This document shows positions 20,809 to 30,007 of a stretch of 64,000 nucleotides of DNA, piece after piece. This DNA comes from Pantoea eucrina (GTDB lineage: Bacteria; Pseudomonadota; Gammaproteobacteria; Enterobacterales; Enterobacteriaceae), in the NCBI RefSeq assembly GCF_002095385.1, contig NZ_MIPP01000004.1:104174-168173 (forward strand). Reading direction: 5' to 3'. Made by a program: the position numbers and the translations under genes. Numbering within the stretch: the stretch's first letter is position 1; each line of letters begins with the position of its first letter. The notes beneath the pieces are model-generated. The model was not told where the DNA came from. It did no database searches and was given only the letters and a program-made list of their open reading frames with translations.

Positions 20809-21795
20809 GTGATTCGCTTTGCCATTGTCGGCACCAACTGGATTACCCGTCAGTTTATTGACGCAGCACATGAGAGCGGCAGGTTTACGCTCAGCGCAGT
20901 CTATTCACGCAGCCAGCAGCAGGCTGACGCCTTTGCCGCAGATTACGCCTGTCCGCTCACGTTCACCTCACTGGAGGCTCTGGCGGCATGCCAGGATATC
21001 GACGCGGTCTATATCGCCAGCCCGAATGCACTGCACTGCGAACAGGCGCTGCTGTTTATGTCTCACGGTAAGCATGTGATCTGCGAGAAACCGCTGGCCT
21101 CCACGCTGCGTGAAGCCGAAGCGATGATCGCCTGCGCTCAACAGCATCAGGTTGTGCTGTTTGAAGCCTTTAAAACCGCCAGCCTGCCTAATTTTCTGCA
21201 GCTGCAGCGCACCCTGCCGCAGCTGGGCACGCTGCGTAAGGCGCTGTTCAGCTACTGTCAGTACTCTTCCCGTTACCCGCGCTATCTTGCCGGTGAAAAC
21301 CCGAATACGTTTGACCCGCGCTGGTCCAATGGCTCCATCATGGATATCGGCTATTACTGCCTCGCTGCTGCCGTCACGCTGTGGGGTGCGCCACAGCGCG
21401 TCACGGCTGAAGCCACGCTGCTGGCGAGCGGCACAGATGCGCACGGCACCGTGATACTTCACTATGGCGAGTTCGACGTCACTCTGCTGCACTCCAAAGT
21501 CAGCAACTCCGCTATTCCGAGCGAAATTCAGGGAGAGGAGGGTTCGCTGCTTATTGAGAAACTGGCAGAGTGCCAGCAGCTGCGGCTACTGCCACGCAGC
21601 GGTGTTGAGCAGAATCTGACGCAGCCGCAGCACAGCAATACGATGCGCTATGAAGCAGAGGTGTTTGCCAGTCTGGTGGAAACGCAGCAGACCGCACACC
21701 CTGGCCTCGAAATTTCGCGGCTGACAGCAGCGCTGCTGACCACCATCCGCCAGCAGACCGGCGTGATATTTCCCGCCGATCGCCAGGAAGTGTAA
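20809..21795 (+). CDS. ygjR: Gfo/Idh/MocA family oxidoreductase YgjR
   Basis: A 328-aa NAD(P)-dependent oxidoreductase of unknown substrate. The N-terminal Rossmann domain starts IRFAIVGTNWITRQF and contains ICEKPLASTLREAEAM near residue 95, the family EKP motif. The C-terminal half is the usual beta-sheet substrate domain. Start is a GTG at 20809 with AGGAGA eight bases upstream. Position between ygjP and alx and length agree with E. coli YgjR. Confidence 0.85.
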   Translation: MIRFAIVGTNWITRQFIDAAHESGRFTLSAVYSRSQQQADAFAADYACPLTFTSLEALAACQDIDAVYIASPNALHCEQALLFMSHGKHVICEKPLASTLREAEAMIACAQQHQVVLFEAFKTASLPNFLQLQRTLPQLGTLRKALFSYCQYSSRYPRYLAGENPNTFDPRWSNGSIMDIGYYCLAAAVTLWGAPQRVTAEATLLASGTDAHGTVILHYGEFDVTLLHSKVSNSAIPSEIQGEEGSLLIEKLAECQQLRLLPRSGVEQNLTQPQHSNTMRYEAEVFASLVETQQTAHPGLEISRLTAALLTTIRQQTGVIFPADRQEV

Positions 21796-21857
21796 ATATT
21801 GCTAAATATGACTGGTCCTGCATTGCATCGGAGTGCGGCTGCGCTATTTTTTTCTAA

Positions 21858-22031
21858 GCAAAGGGGAGTAACTTGTCAGCTGATTGATCGTCATTACGAT
21901 GTGTAGCGCATCCGGTCGTCAGGCAACCCGGAAGTGATTCTGTGTTGTAAGTGAGACCTTGCCGGAAGGCGAGGAGCGCTTGCAGCGTAATGAAAGCGGC
22001 TTACGTCTTCTGACGGAGCCGTTTTTTTTAA
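21858..22031 (+). promoter_or_regulatory. yybP-ykoY manganese riboswitch (PRE element) of alx
   Basis: The leader contains AAGGGGAGTAACTTG (from 21861), a GACCTTGCCGGAAGGCGAGG hairpin (about 21954-21974) and GCGCTTGCAGCGT, as in the yybP-ykoY motif ahead of E. coli alx. It ends with a terminator-like stem (GCGGCTT.. to ..AGCCG, about 21996-22020) followed by eight Ts (22022-22029). Elements of this family sense Mn2+, and in E. coli the alx leader also responds to alkaline pH. Confidence 0.85.
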
Positions 22032-22051
22032 CTTTCGCACAGGACACCATT

Positions 22052-23020
22052 ATGCAATCGATAGGCACACCGTTACTCTGGGGCAGCTTTACCGTTGTTG
22101 TGCTGATTATGCTGGCGATCGATCTGCTGCTGCAGGGCCGGCGCGGCGCACAAACTATGTCGTTCAGACAGGCGGCTATCTGGTCGCTGATCTGGGTTTC
22201 CGTTTCACTGCTGTTTGCTGCCGCTTTCTGGTGGTATCTCGATACGCACGCCGGGCGCGAGGTTGCCACTACGCAGACGCTCGCTTTCCTGACCGGATAC
22301 GTGCTGGAAAAAGCGCTGGCGGTGGATAACGTCTTTGTCTGGCTGATGCTGTTCAGCTACTTTGCTATTCCGCCCCAGCTGCAGCGGCGCGTCCTGATTT
22401 ACGGCGTGCTGGGTGCCATTGTCTTGCGTACCATCATGATCTTTGCCGGCAGCTGGCTGGTCATGCAGTTCAGCTGGATCCTCTATATTTTCGGCGCGTT
22501 TCTGCTGTTTACCGGCATTAAGATGGCGCTGGCGCGCGAGGATGACACGGCCGTGGGTGATAAGCCGGTGGTGCGCTGGCTGCGTCAGCATCTGCGCATG
22601 ACCGATTCGCTGGAGGGTGAGAAATTTTTTATTCGCCGTAACGGCGTACTGTTTGCCACCCCGCTGCTGCTGGTTCTGATTATGGTCGAGCTCAGCGATG
22701 TGATTTTTGCTGTCGACAGTATTCCGGCTATTTTTGCGGTAACCACCGATCCCTTAATTGTGCTGACCTCTAACCTGTTTGCCATACTCGGCCTGCGCGC
22801 CATGTATTTCCTGCTGTCGAATGTGGCTGAGCGCTTCTCTATGCTGAAATATGGGCTGGCTATCGTGCTGGTGTTTATCGGCATCAAAATGCTCATCGTC
22901 GAGTTTTACCACATTCCGGTCGCTGTCTCACTCAGCGTGGTGGGCATTATTCTGGGTGGAACGCTGCTGATCAACGCCTGGGTTAACCGGCGAAATGACC
23001 GCCGGCGCATCTCGCCATAA
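22052..23020 (+). CDS. alx: Alx/TerC family manganese exporter
   Basis: Alx (322 aa; E. coli 321) is a polytopic inner-membrane protein of the TerC family, recently tied to Mn2+ export and induced by alkaline pH and Mn2+. Conserved acidic motifs lie in membrane segments: [12 protein letters not shown] near residue 88 and [21 protein letters not shown] near 211. About nine hydrophobic spans are visible. The ATG at 22052 sits 22 nt after the riboswitch terminator. A strong hairpin-T-run terminator follows. Confidence 0.93.
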   Translation: MQSIGTPLLWGSFTVVVLIMLAIDLLLQGRRGAQTMSFRQAAIWSLIWVSVSLLFAAAFWWYLDTHAGREVATTQTLAFLTGYVLEKALAVDNVFVWLMLFSYFAIPPQLQRRVLIYGVLGAIVLRTIMIFAGSWLVMQFSWILYIFGAFLLFTGIKMALAREDDTAVGDKPVVRWLRQHLRMTDSLEGEKFFIRRNGVLFATPLLLVLIMVELSDVIFAVDSIPAIFAVTTDPLIVLTSNLFAILGLRAMYFLLSNVAERFSMLKYGLAIVLVFIGIKMLIVEFYHIPVAVSLSVVGIILGGTLLINAWVNRRNDRRRISP

Positions 23021-23026
23021 TCTTCT

Positions 23027-23056
23027 GCAGGGGCGTAAATCGCCCCTGCTTTATTT
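23027..23056 (+). terminator. Intrinsic terminator of alx
   Basis: GCAGGGGCG-TAAAT-CGCCCCTGC is a perfect 9-bp stem with a 5-nt loop, followed by TTTATTT. It lies 7 bases past the alx stop. Confidence 0.8.
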
Positions 23057-23249
23057 CGCCTCAATGAAACTTTCCCTTTTTTATCTCTGTCACACTTCCT
23101 CTGTTTAGCAGATTGAAAAATCGATCCCGCACGCAAAGCCGGAATTATCGCTTTTCTCACCAGCACTTTTCCTTATACTCCGCCGGGCAAACCCTCTGGC
23201 GCGGAATAAACGCGCACCACACTCATGACCGATAGTAAAAGATCACGAT

Positions 23250-24485
23250 ATGCAAAATAACCTTTCCAGAGTGGCAGGCGTGCTGTTTAAAGGCAGCCTG
23301 GTCAAACAAATCATGGTAGGCCTGGTCGCTGGCGTAGCGCTGGCGTGGCTGTCGCGCGATGCCGCATTAGCCGCCGGCCTGCTGGGTGAACTCTTTGTCC
23401 GGGCACTGAAAGCCGTCGCGCCGCTGCTGGTTCTGGTGCTGGTCATCGCGTCCATTGCTAACCATCAGCAGGGACAGAAAACCAATATCCGTCCCATCAT
23501 TATGCTTTATCTGCTCAGTACCCTGTTTGCCGCGATGATCGCGGTGATTTTCAGCCACCTCTTTCCGCAGACGCTGTCACTCGTTGCTGGCGATACGACA
23601 ATCACGCCACCTTCCGGGATCACCGAGGTGCTGCATGGCCTGCTGATGAGCATGGTGGCTAATCCGTTCGAAGCGCTGATGAACGCGAACTACATCGGCA
23701 TTCTGGTCTGGGCGCTGGGCCTTGGCCTTGCATTTCGTCATGCCAGTCCCGGCACCAAAGATTTTTTAAATGACGCCTCACACGCGGCAACCTGGGTCGT
23801 ACGCTGTGTGATCCGCTGCGCGCCACTGGGCATCTTTGGCCTGGTCGCCTCCATTCTGGCCTCTACCGGCTTTGGGGCGCTGTGGGAATATGGCAGCCTG
23901 CTGGTCCTGCTGATTGGCTGCATGCTGTTCATGGCACTGATTGTGAACCCGCTGCTGGTGTATCAGAAAATCCGGCGTAATCCCTATCCACTGGTATTTA
24001 CCTGCATTCGTGAAAGCGGCGTGACGGCTTTCTTTACCCGCAGCTCGGCCGCCAATATCCCGGTGAACATGGCGCTGGCAAAACGACTCAACCTTGATGA
24101 AGACACCTACTCCGTATCAATTCCGCTGGGTGCGACCATCAGCATGGCGGGCGCATCTATTACGATTACCGTACTGACGCTGGCTGCGGTGCATACGCTG
24201 GGCATCAATGTCGATGTACCGACAGCGATTCTGCTAAGCCTGGTTGCCACGCTGTGCGCCTGTGGTGCCTCCGGCGTAGCGGGTGGCTCATTGCTGTTAA
24301 TCCCGGTGGCCTGCAATATGTTCGGCATTCCTAACGACCTGGCCATGCAGGTGGTGGCCGTTGGGTTTATTATCGGTGTGCTGCAGGATTCAGCAGAAAC
24401 GGCCCTGAATTCCTCAACCGACATTCTGTTTACTGCGGCTGTCTGCCAGGCAGAAGCAGAACGCCAGCCCGGCACCGCGACCTGA
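23250..24485 (+). CDS. sstT: Serine/threonine:sodium symporter SstT
   Basis: SstT (411 aa) imports L-serine and L-threonine with Na+. It is a DAACS/glutamate-transporter-type membrane protein. Visible motifs include [14 protein letters not shown] near residue 270 (serine-rich hairpin) and [13 protein letters not shown] near 290. The order alx-sstT is as in E. coli. In E. coli uxa and exu genes follow; here the next gene is yqjA. Confidence 0.95.
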   Translation: MQNNLSRVAGVLFKGSLVKQIMVGLVAGVALAWLSRDAALAAGLLGELFVRALKAVAPLLVLVLVIASIANHQQGQKTNIRPIIMLYLLSTLFAAMIAVIFSHLFPQTLSLVAGDTTITPPSGITEVLHGLLMSMVANPFEALMNANYIGILVWALGLGLAFRHASPGTKDFLNDASHAATWVVRCVIRCAPLGIFGLVASILASTGFGALWEYGSLLVLLIGCMLFMALIVNPLLVYQKIRRNPYPLVFTCIRESGVTAFFTRSSAANIPVNMALAKRLNLDEDTYSVSIPLGATISMAGASITITVLTLAAVHTLGINVDVPTAILLSLVATLCACGASGVAGGSLLLIPVACNMFGIPNDLAMQVVAVGFIIGVLQDSAETALNSSTDILFTAAVCQAEAERQPGTAT

Positions 24486-24495
24486 CCTCTCCTCT

Positions 24496-24516
24496 GCGGC
24501 GCACACTGTGCGCCGC
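24496..24516. terminator. Hairpin after sstT
   Basis: GCGGCGCAC-ACT-GTGCGCCGC is a perfect 9-bp stem 10 bases after the sstT stop. No long T-run follows (GCGCTTTC), so termination may be partial or Rho-assisted. Confidence 0.5.
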
Positions 24517-25043
24517 GCGCTTTCATAGCCGCTGTGCTGCCATCCTTCCCTTCTGCCTCATGTAACAAACTGCTGCCATAAACTGGCAATGTTGCCATAT
24601 CTGGAAAATACTAAGCGGTGGCGGCGCAACGTTACGCTAAATCACACGGCTTCTGCCCGTAACTGCAACTTGTTTGCCGCAGGCCGGCGAATCAAGCCGA
24701 ACAGCGTAAAAACGGCCACGTTTGTACATTCTGAACCTGCAGACGGGGTCAGATAATCTGCAATAGTGTCAGCTCGTGTAAAGCTCCTTTTACTCCTGGC
24801 AGCAAAGGGTAAAACTCCACTACAACGGACATAATGCACTGTCTGAATTGGGAAGTATTTGTTACAGTTATCGCCCTTTTTTTACCATTTGCGACAAGGG
24901 CGTCAGAAAGTCGCTGATTTAACACGCATAGCCGCATGGATACGGACCCCTGCTCAGGTGGCATACCCAAAATGTATAACTCACCTCTGCCTGCGCTTTA
25001 GCCCCTGATGGGCTCGTTTAACAATGATGTTCGGGAAAGATTG
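24517..25043. other. Gene-free region between sstT and yqjA
   Basis: In E. coli this position carries ygjV, the uxaCA/exuT/exuR genes for hexuronate use. Here only about 530 bases lie between the two conserved neighbours and I see no remnants of those genes. The region must hold the yqjA promoter. A short stretch near 24776-24815 has two GTAAA motifs of the CpxR type, but their spacing is not the consensus 5 bp. Confidence 0.4.
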
Positions 25044-25718
25044 ATGGATATTTTGAAAGCACTGCTGCATGCCCTGTGGCAGCAGGATTATGAGATGCTC
25101 TCTGACCCCACGCTGGTGTGGGCGATCTACGGCTTACTGTTCATGATCCTGTTTCTTGAAAATGGCCTGCTTCCTGCCGCCTTCCTGCCCGGTGACAGCC
25201 TGCTGATCCTTGTCGGCGTGCTGATTGCCAAAGGCACAATGAGTTTTCCCCTGACGCTGCTGGTTCTCACCACAGGTGCCAGCCTCGGCTGCTGGGTAAG
25301 TTATATCCAGGGGCGATGGCTGGGTAATACCCCTACCGTACAGAAATGGCTTTCGCACCTGCCGGCACAATACCACCAGCGCGCCCACAGCCTGTTCCAT
25401 CGTCACGGTCTCTCTGCCCTGTTGATTGGGCGCTTTATTGCGTTTGTACGCACGCTGCTGCCCACCATTGCAGGGTTATCTGGTTTGAGTAATGCGCGCT
25501 TTCAGTTCTTTAACTGGATGAGTGGCTTCCTGTGGGTATTGATCCTGACCGTACTTGGCTTTGCACTGGGCAAAACACCGCTGTTTCGCCGTTATGAAGA
25601 TGAGCTGATGTTTTTTCTGATGATGCTGCCGCTGGCGCTGCTGGTCATCGGCCTGATCGGCTCGCTGGTCGTACTGTGGCGTAAGCGTCAGGCAGGACAA
25701 AACGGGAAAGCGCAGTAA
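25044..25718 (+). CDS. yqjA: DedA family membrane protein YqjA
   Basis: YqjA (about 224 aa) is a DedA/SNARE-associated (VTT-domain) inner-membrane protein needed, with YghB, for proton-motive-force maintenance, alkaline tolerance and drug resistance. Signature parts are [18 protein letters not shown] near residue 42 and [20 protein letters not shown] near 135, whose acidic and arginine residues are essential in the family. I choose the ATG at 25044 (MDILKALL) by homology; the frame extends upstream to 25008. Stop and mzrA start overlap (TAATG), as in the E. coli yqjA-mzrA operon. Confidence 0.92.
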   Translation: MDILKALLHALWQQDYEMLSDPTLVWAIYGLLFMILFLENGLLPAAFLPGDSLLILVGVLIAKGTMSFPLTLLVLTTGASLGCWVSYIQGRWLGNTPTVQKWLSHLPAQYHQRAHSLFHRHGLSALLIGRFIAFVRTLLPTIAGLSGLSNARFQFFNWMSGFLWVLILTVLGFALGKTPLFRRYEDELMFFLMMLPLALLVIGLIGSLVVLWRKRQAGQNGKAQ

Positions 25719-26086
25719 TGAAAACAGGACGTCTCTTTACCCGACCGCTGCTGCCGTGGCTGTGCGGCGGCCTGCTGCTGCTGCTCGCGGCCGGGGCTGC
25801 TCCACTGCTGTGGCAACATGAAACCGTGGTACAAATTCGCGTGGCGCATAGCGGCACCAATCTGCCGGATGGCTTTTATCTTTATCAGCAGCTCTCTGCC
25901 CAGGGCGTGCGCATTAAAAGTATTACGCCAGCAGGAGATGCGCTGGTGATCCACTTTGAAGATGAAGAACAGAGTCTGGCGGCGCAGAAGGTATTACGCC
26001 GCTTATTACCACAGGGTTTTGTTGTGGCCGCTGGCCCGCAGGCCTCACAGCAACCGCGCGACGCCAATCCCCCGACCTACAGCTAA
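25718..26086 (+). CDS. mzrA: EnvZ/OmpR modulator MzrA
   Basis: MzrA (YqjB, 122 aa) is a small bitopic inner-membrane protein that connects the CpxAR and EnvZ/OmpR systems by binding EnvZ. It has one N-terminal membrane segment (about 13-32) and a periplasmic domain with [16 protein letters not shown] and RIKSITP, which match E. coli MzrA. Translation is coupled to yqjA by the overlapping TAATG. Confidence 0.88.
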   Translation: MKTGRLFTRPLLPWLCGGLLLLLAAGAAPLLWQHETVVQIRVAHSGTNLPDGFYLYQQLSAQGVRIKSITPAGDALVIHFEDEEQSLAAQKVLRRLLPQGFVVAAGPQASQQPRDANPPTYS

Positions 26087-26257
26087 TCCGATCGTCTGAC
26101 CTGCGGTCAGACGATACTTTTTCTCCGCTATCTCTTCGTCTTTTTTGAATTTTTGCCCCGGCTGACTATGCTTAACGTTAGCACAAGCCGACGCGACGCC
26201 GGGATACGCTCCTGTCTGGCAGGCGGCAGTTCATCAACAATGGAAGGTGTGAACGTG

Positions 26258-26629
26258 ATGAAACAACTTCTTCTGGGTGCCATGCTTATCTCCTGCTCTG
26301 GCTCTCTGCTGGCGGCAGAGTCGCTGTGTCAGCAAAAAGAGCGCGATATCCGGCACGAGATTGCTATGGCAAAACAACATGATAATCAGCGCCGGGTAAA
26401 CGGACTGGAACGGGCGCTGACAGAAGTTCGCGCCAGCTGCAGCGATCGGCAGCTGAAATCAGCGCACTCAGAACGTCTGAAGTCGCAGCAGAACAAGGTG
26501 GCCGAGCGCGAGCAGGAGCTGCAGAAAGCGCGCGACGACAGGGATGACAAAGACAAAATTGAAAAACGTGAACGCAAGCTGGATGAGGCACGACAGGAGC
26601 TGAAAAAGCTTGCTGCAGAGCCTTACTAA
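26258..26629 (+). CDS. yqjC: Periplasmic DUF1090 protein YqjC
   Basis: A 123-aa exported protein of the DUF1090 family. A signal peptide of about 18 residues (MKQLLLGAM..., cleavage near LLA-AES) is followed by a charged, mostly helical coiled-coil region rich in K, E, R and Q. Two cysteines (CQQKE, ASCSDR) are conserved. Function is unknown. The start at 26258 has GGAAGG upstream; the frame extends further without SD. First gene of the yqjCDEK stress cluster. Confidence 0.88.
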   Translation: MKQLLLGAMLISCSGSLLAAESLCQQKERDIRHEIAMAKQHDNQRRVNGLERALTEVRASCSDRQLKSAHSERLKSQQNKVAEREQELQKARDDRDDKDKIEKRERKLDEARQELKKLAAEPY

Positions 26630-26664
26630 TCGGACATAAATAATTGAAGTAATGGAGAACTCTC

Positions 26665-26970
26665 ATGGCTAAAGACACCACATCTGAACATCTGCGCGCC
26701 GAACTGAAAAATCTGGCCGACACCCTGGAAGAAGTATTAAGCAGCTCTGCAGACAAATCCCGCAGCGAGCTGGATCGCCTGCGTCATAAAGCGCGCGGCG
26801 CACTGGAAAGTTCACGCGAGCGTCTGGGTGATTCCGGTGAGCGTATTGCCAAATCCACGCGTGAAGCCGCAGAGAAAGCGGAAGACTATGTGCGTGAGAA
26901 CCCGTGGCACGGCGTTGGCGTTGGCGCAGCCGTGGGCGTGCTGATTGGCATTCTGATTTCGCGTCGTTGA
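26665..26970 (+). CDS. yqjD: ElaB/YqjD/DUF883 family membrane-anchored protein YqjD
   Basis: YqjD (101 aa) is an inner-membrane, C-tail-anchored protein reported in E. coli to bind 70S/100S ribosomes in stationary phase. Residues 1-75 form an amphipathic, highly charged helix; ENPWHGVGVGAAVGVLIGILISRR at the C-terminus is the glycine-zipper membrane anchor (written across residues 78-101). SD (GGAGA) is good. yqjE starts one base after its stop. Confidence 0.92.
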   Translation: MAKDTTSEHLRAELKNLADTLEEVLSSSADKSRSELDRLRHKARGALESSRERLGDSGERIAKSTREAAEKAEDYVRENPWHGVGVGAAVGVLIGILISRR

Positions 26971-26971
26971 T

Positions 26972-27370
26972 ATGAACGATTCTCAGCAAAGCCACGGCCC
27001 GGGCAAAGGGGTCTTTAACATCGGTCAGCGCGTGGTAACTACGCTGGTCAGTATGGTCGAGACGCGTGTCCGGCTGGCCGTTGTCGAGCTGGAAGAAGAG
27101 AAAGCCAATCTGATCCAGATGCTGATCATGATTGGCCTGACCATGCTGTTTACGGCATTTGGGCTGATGAGTCTGATGGTGTTGATCATCTGGGCGGTTG
27201 ACGCGCAATACCGGCTGATGGCGATCGGAGTGACCACAGGCGTACTGTTTTTGCTTGCGCTGATTTTCGGTCTGTGGACGCTGCGTAAATCGCGTCAGTC
27301 GACGCTGCTGCGTCATACCCGTAAAGAGCTCGATTCCGATCGTAAACTACTGGAGGAGGACCGCTCATGA
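26972..27370 (+). CDS. yqjE: Phage-holin-like membrane protein YqjE
   Basis: YqjE (132 aa) belongs to the DUF1469/holin superfamily III group. Two membrane helices (about 45-70 and 78-105) follow an amphipathic N-terminal part. It is co-transcribed with yqjD and overlaps yqjK by ATGA. It is thought to be a stress-inducible inner-membrane protein; actual function is unknown. Confidence 0.9.
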   Translation: MNDSQQSHGPGKGVFNIGQRVVTTLVSMVETRVRLAVVELEEEKANLIQMLIMIGLTMLFTAFGLMSLMVLIIWAVDAQYRLMAIGVTTGVLFLLALIFGLWTLRKSRQSTLLRHTRKELDSDRKLLEEDRS

Positions 27371-27654
27371 GCAGTCGCCATGAACGCGAAGCCCGCATTC
27401 ATGAACTCCTTAATACGGTTCAGCAGCAGCGGCTCGATTTAAGCGCAGCAGGACGTGACTGGCTGGAAAATACAGCCCGCTATGACCGCGGCTGGCTGAC
27501 GCTGGTAAGCTGTCGCCGCTATCTGGCGATAGGAAGCAGCGCGCTGGCTATCTGGTCAGTACGCAGCCCTAACCGGCTGTTGCGCCTCGTTAAACGTGGC
27601 TTCGGCCTGTGGAGCACCTGGCGTATGATTAAATCATCCATGCCGGGGCGCTAA
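27367..27654 (+). CDS. yqjK: YqjK-like family protein
   Basis: A 95-aa protein of the YqjK family. It has an N-terminal charged helix (HEREARIHELLNTVQQQRLDL) and a hydrophobic C-terminal part (about 50-85). Start overlaps the yqjE stop. Function is unknown. A strong terminator closes the yqjCDEK cluster directly after it. Confidence 0.85.
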   Translation: MSSRHEREARIHELLNTVQQQRLDLSAAGRDWLENTARYDRGWLTLVSCRRYLAIGSSALAIWSVRSPNRLLRLVKRGFGLWSTWRMIKSSMPGR

Positions 27655-27663
27655 CCGCTCTAT

Positions 27664-27695
27664 AAAAAACCGGACCAGCAGGTCCGGTTTTTTTT
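27664..27695. terminator. Intrinsic terminator after yqjK
   Basis: Stem CCGGACC-AGCA-GGTCCGG flanked by six As and eight Ts. It ends the yqjCDEK transcript. Confidence 0.9.
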
Positions 27696-27854
27696 CGTCA
27701 GAATTCCTGAATAACTTCGACAGTTTATCTTGCTTACAACCCTTTCGCGCCGCGATTATTATCTCTCTCCATCAGCCCGGTGAACGTTTATCTGCGTTGC
27801 AGCGGGAAATTAACGGACAGGTTTTCAGCCTGCCACAAAATTACGCTGGAGTAG

Positions 27855-28268
27855 ATGATGAAAAAATTCGAAGATGCAGGACTGTTAGCCGCGCGTGTAC
27901 TGATGACTATTCTGTTTATTACGGCCGGCTGGGGCAAAATTACCGCTTATGCCGGCACTGAGCAGTATATGCAGGCCATGGGCGTGCCGGGCTTTATGCT
28001 GCCGCTGGTGATCCTGCTGGAACTGGGTGGCGGCCTGGCTATTCTGTTTGGTTTCCTGACGCGCTTTACCGCGCTGTTTACCGCAGGCTTTACTCTGCTG
28101 ACCGCATTTCTGTTTCACAGCAACTTTGCAGAAGGCGTAAACCAGCTGATGTTTATGAAAAACCTCAGCATTGCTGGCGGTTTCCTGGTTCTGGGTCTGG
28201 TGGGACCAGGCGCCTGGAGTATTGATCGTCTGATCCGCCAGCGCATGGCGCCCGCCGCCGCCCGTTAA
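27855..28268 (+). CDS. yqjF: DoxX family membrane protein YqjF
   Basis: A 137-aa DoxX-family protein with four hydrophobic segments. LITAGWGKI-type sequence (FITAGWGKITAYAG) near residue 18 and LELGGGLAILFGFLTR near 57 are family hallmarks. In E. coli yqjF responds to aromatic compounds through the neighbouring regulator YhaJ, which lies about 7 kb away here. It has its own leader after the yqjK terminator. Confidence 0.88.
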   Translation: MMKKFEDAGLLAARVLMTILFITAGWGKITAYAGTEQYMQAMGVPGFMLPLVILLELGGGLAILFGFLTRFTALFTAGFTLLTAFLFHSNFAEGVNQLMFMKNLSIAGGFLVLGLVGPGAWSIDRLIRQRMAPAAAR

Positions 28269-28304
28269 GCGCGCAGGTAGCTTACAGCAGATATACTGAA
28301 TACA

Positions 28305-28334
28305 GGGGCAGAGGATCATCCTCGCCCCTTTTTT
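28305..28334 (+). terminator. Intrinsic terminator between yqjF and yqjG
   Basis: GGGGC-A-GAGGA-TCA-TCCTC-GCCCC (one bulged A, 3-nt loop) followed by six Ts. It lies only 14 bases before the yqjG ATG, so yqjG may depend on readthrough or on a promoter within this stretch. Confidence 0.75.
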
Positions 28335-28347
28335 CTATGGAGGGCAT

Positions 28348-29322
28348 ATGGGACAGCTGATTGAGGGTGTCTGGCACGATACCTGGTACGATACAAAGTC
28401 AACCGGAGGGCGTTTCAAACGCTCAGAGTCAGCGTGGCGTAACTGGATCACGCCTGATGGCAGCGCCGGCCCTGACGGTAAGTCCGGCTTTGCAGCAGAG
28501 CGCGATCGCTACCATCTGTACGTTTCACTTGCCTGCCCGTGGGCGCATCGCACGCTGCTGATGCGCAAGCTTAAAGGGCTGGAAGAGATGATATCGGTTT
28601 CCGTGGTTCATCCGCTGATGCTGGAGAACGGCTGGACGTTTGATGACAGCTTTCCGGAGGCAACCGGCGACACGCTGTATCAGCATGAATTTCTCTACCA
28701 GCTCTATCTGCATGCCGATCCGCACTACAGCGGCCGCGTGACCGTACCGGTGCTGTGGGACAAGCAGCAGCACACCATTGTCAGCAATGAGTCGGCCGAC
28801 ATTATCCGCATGCTCAACAGCGCCTTTGATGCACAGGGCGCACGAGCCGGCGACTACTATCCTGCCGATCTGCGCGATAAGATCGATGAACTTAACGGCT
28901 GGATTTACGATACGGTCAATAATGGCGTCTATAAGAGCGGTTTTGCTACCTCTCAGGCCGCTTACGATGAAGCCGTTACCGCCCTGTTTCATTCACTGAC
29001 GCGGCTGGAGCAGATCCTGGGACAGCATCGCTATCTCACCGGCGATCGCCTGACTGAAGCCGATCTGCGCCTGTGGACCACGCTGGTACGCTTTGACCCG
29101 GTGTATGTTACTCACTTCAAGTGCGACAGGCACCGCATTAGTGACTATCGCAATCTGAATGGCTTTCTGCGCGATATTTACCAGATGCCCGGTATTGCAG
29201 AGACGGTGAATCTGCCGCAGATCCGCCATCATTATTACTGCAGCCATAAAACCATCAACCCGAACGGCGTGATTTCACTCGGTCCGGCATTTGACTGGGA
29301 TGAACCCCACGGCCGCGGTTAA
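28348..29322 (+). CDS. yqjG: Glutathionyl-hydroquinone reductase YqjG
   Basis: YqjG (324 aa) is a xi-class glutathione transferase that reduces glutathionyl-hydroquinones to free hydroquinones. The catalytic cysteine is C63 in LACPWAHR. The thioredoxin fold (about 50-150) is followed by a helical C-terminal domain with the YYCSHKTINPNGV tail typical of the class. Good SD (GGAGG). yqjF-yqjG order follows E. coli. Confidence 0.94.
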   Translation: MGQLIEGVWHDTWYDTKSTGGRFKRSESAWRNWITPDGSAGPDGKSGFAAERDRYHLYVSLACPWAHRTLLMRKLKGLEEMISVSVVHPLMLENGWTFDDSFPEATGDTLYQHEFLYQLYLHADPHYSGRVTVPVLWDKQQHTIVSNESADIIRMLNSAFDAQGARAGDYYPADLRDKIDELNGWIYDTVNNGVYKSGFATSQAAYDEAVTALFHSLTRLEQILGQHRYLTGDRLTEADLRLWTTLVRFDPVYVTHFKCDRHRISDYRNLNGFLRDIYQMPGIAETVNLPQIRHHYYCSHKTINPNGVISLGPAFDWDEPHGRG

Positions 29323-29335
29323 TCGGATGTAAAAC

Positions 29336-29510
29336 GGGCGCCATTAATGGCGCCCCTGGCCGCAAACAACCGCGAACCGAATACCTGCATACGAAACGGG
29401 CGCCATTAATGGCGCCCCTACGCATAACCGTAGGGGGCGCATTCTTGCGCCCCGGGGTGTTTAGATGTAGGGGACGCATTCATGCGTCCCTGGCTGAATC
29501 CATGCGCCCC
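29336..29510. repeat. Cluster of palindromic repeat units downstream of yqjG
   Basis: Four hairpin-forming units and one half unit lie here: GGGCGCCATTAATGGCGCCC at 29336-29355 and again at 29398-29417; GGGGCGCATTCTTGCGCCCC at 29434-29453; GGGACGCATTCATGCGTCCC at 29471-29490; and a half unit ATGCGCCCCTGGCCGC from 29502. The arms vary together, which keeps base pairing. Flanks recur (TGGCCGC on one side, CTAC on the other). Related units lie at 41214-41270 and 63965-63984, so this is a dispersed REP-like family. Confidence 0.85.
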
Positions 29511-29554
29511 TGGCCGCAGAGAGAAACGGAAATACCTGCACTCGCGGCTCACAA

Positions 29555-29582
29555 AACAAAAAGCCCCGCCGGGGCGGGGCTT
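29555..29582 (-). terminator. Intrinsic terminator of rnpB
   Basis: On the minus strand GCCCCGCC-CC-GGCGGGGC is followed by TTTTT. It lies 13 bases beyond the mature rnpB 3' end. Confidence 0.85.
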
Positions 29583-29594
29583 TTCATTTGAAAA

Positions 29595-29970
<376 letters not shown>

Positions 29971-29978
29971 GGCGCAGG

Positions 29979-30007
29979 ATAATAGGCGATCTGACCACGT
30001 TTGTCAC
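29979..30007 (-). promoter_or_regulatory. rnpB promoter
   Basis: GTGACA (30002-30007) and TATTAT (29979-29984), read on the minus strand, are spaced by 17 bp and lie eight bases before the mature rnpB 5' end. The -35 overlaps the rsmI stop codon. Confidence 0.75.

Noticed and set aside
24776..24815. CpxR box ahead of yqjA
   Set aside because: Two GTAAA motifs are present but their spacing is far from the 5-bp consensus.
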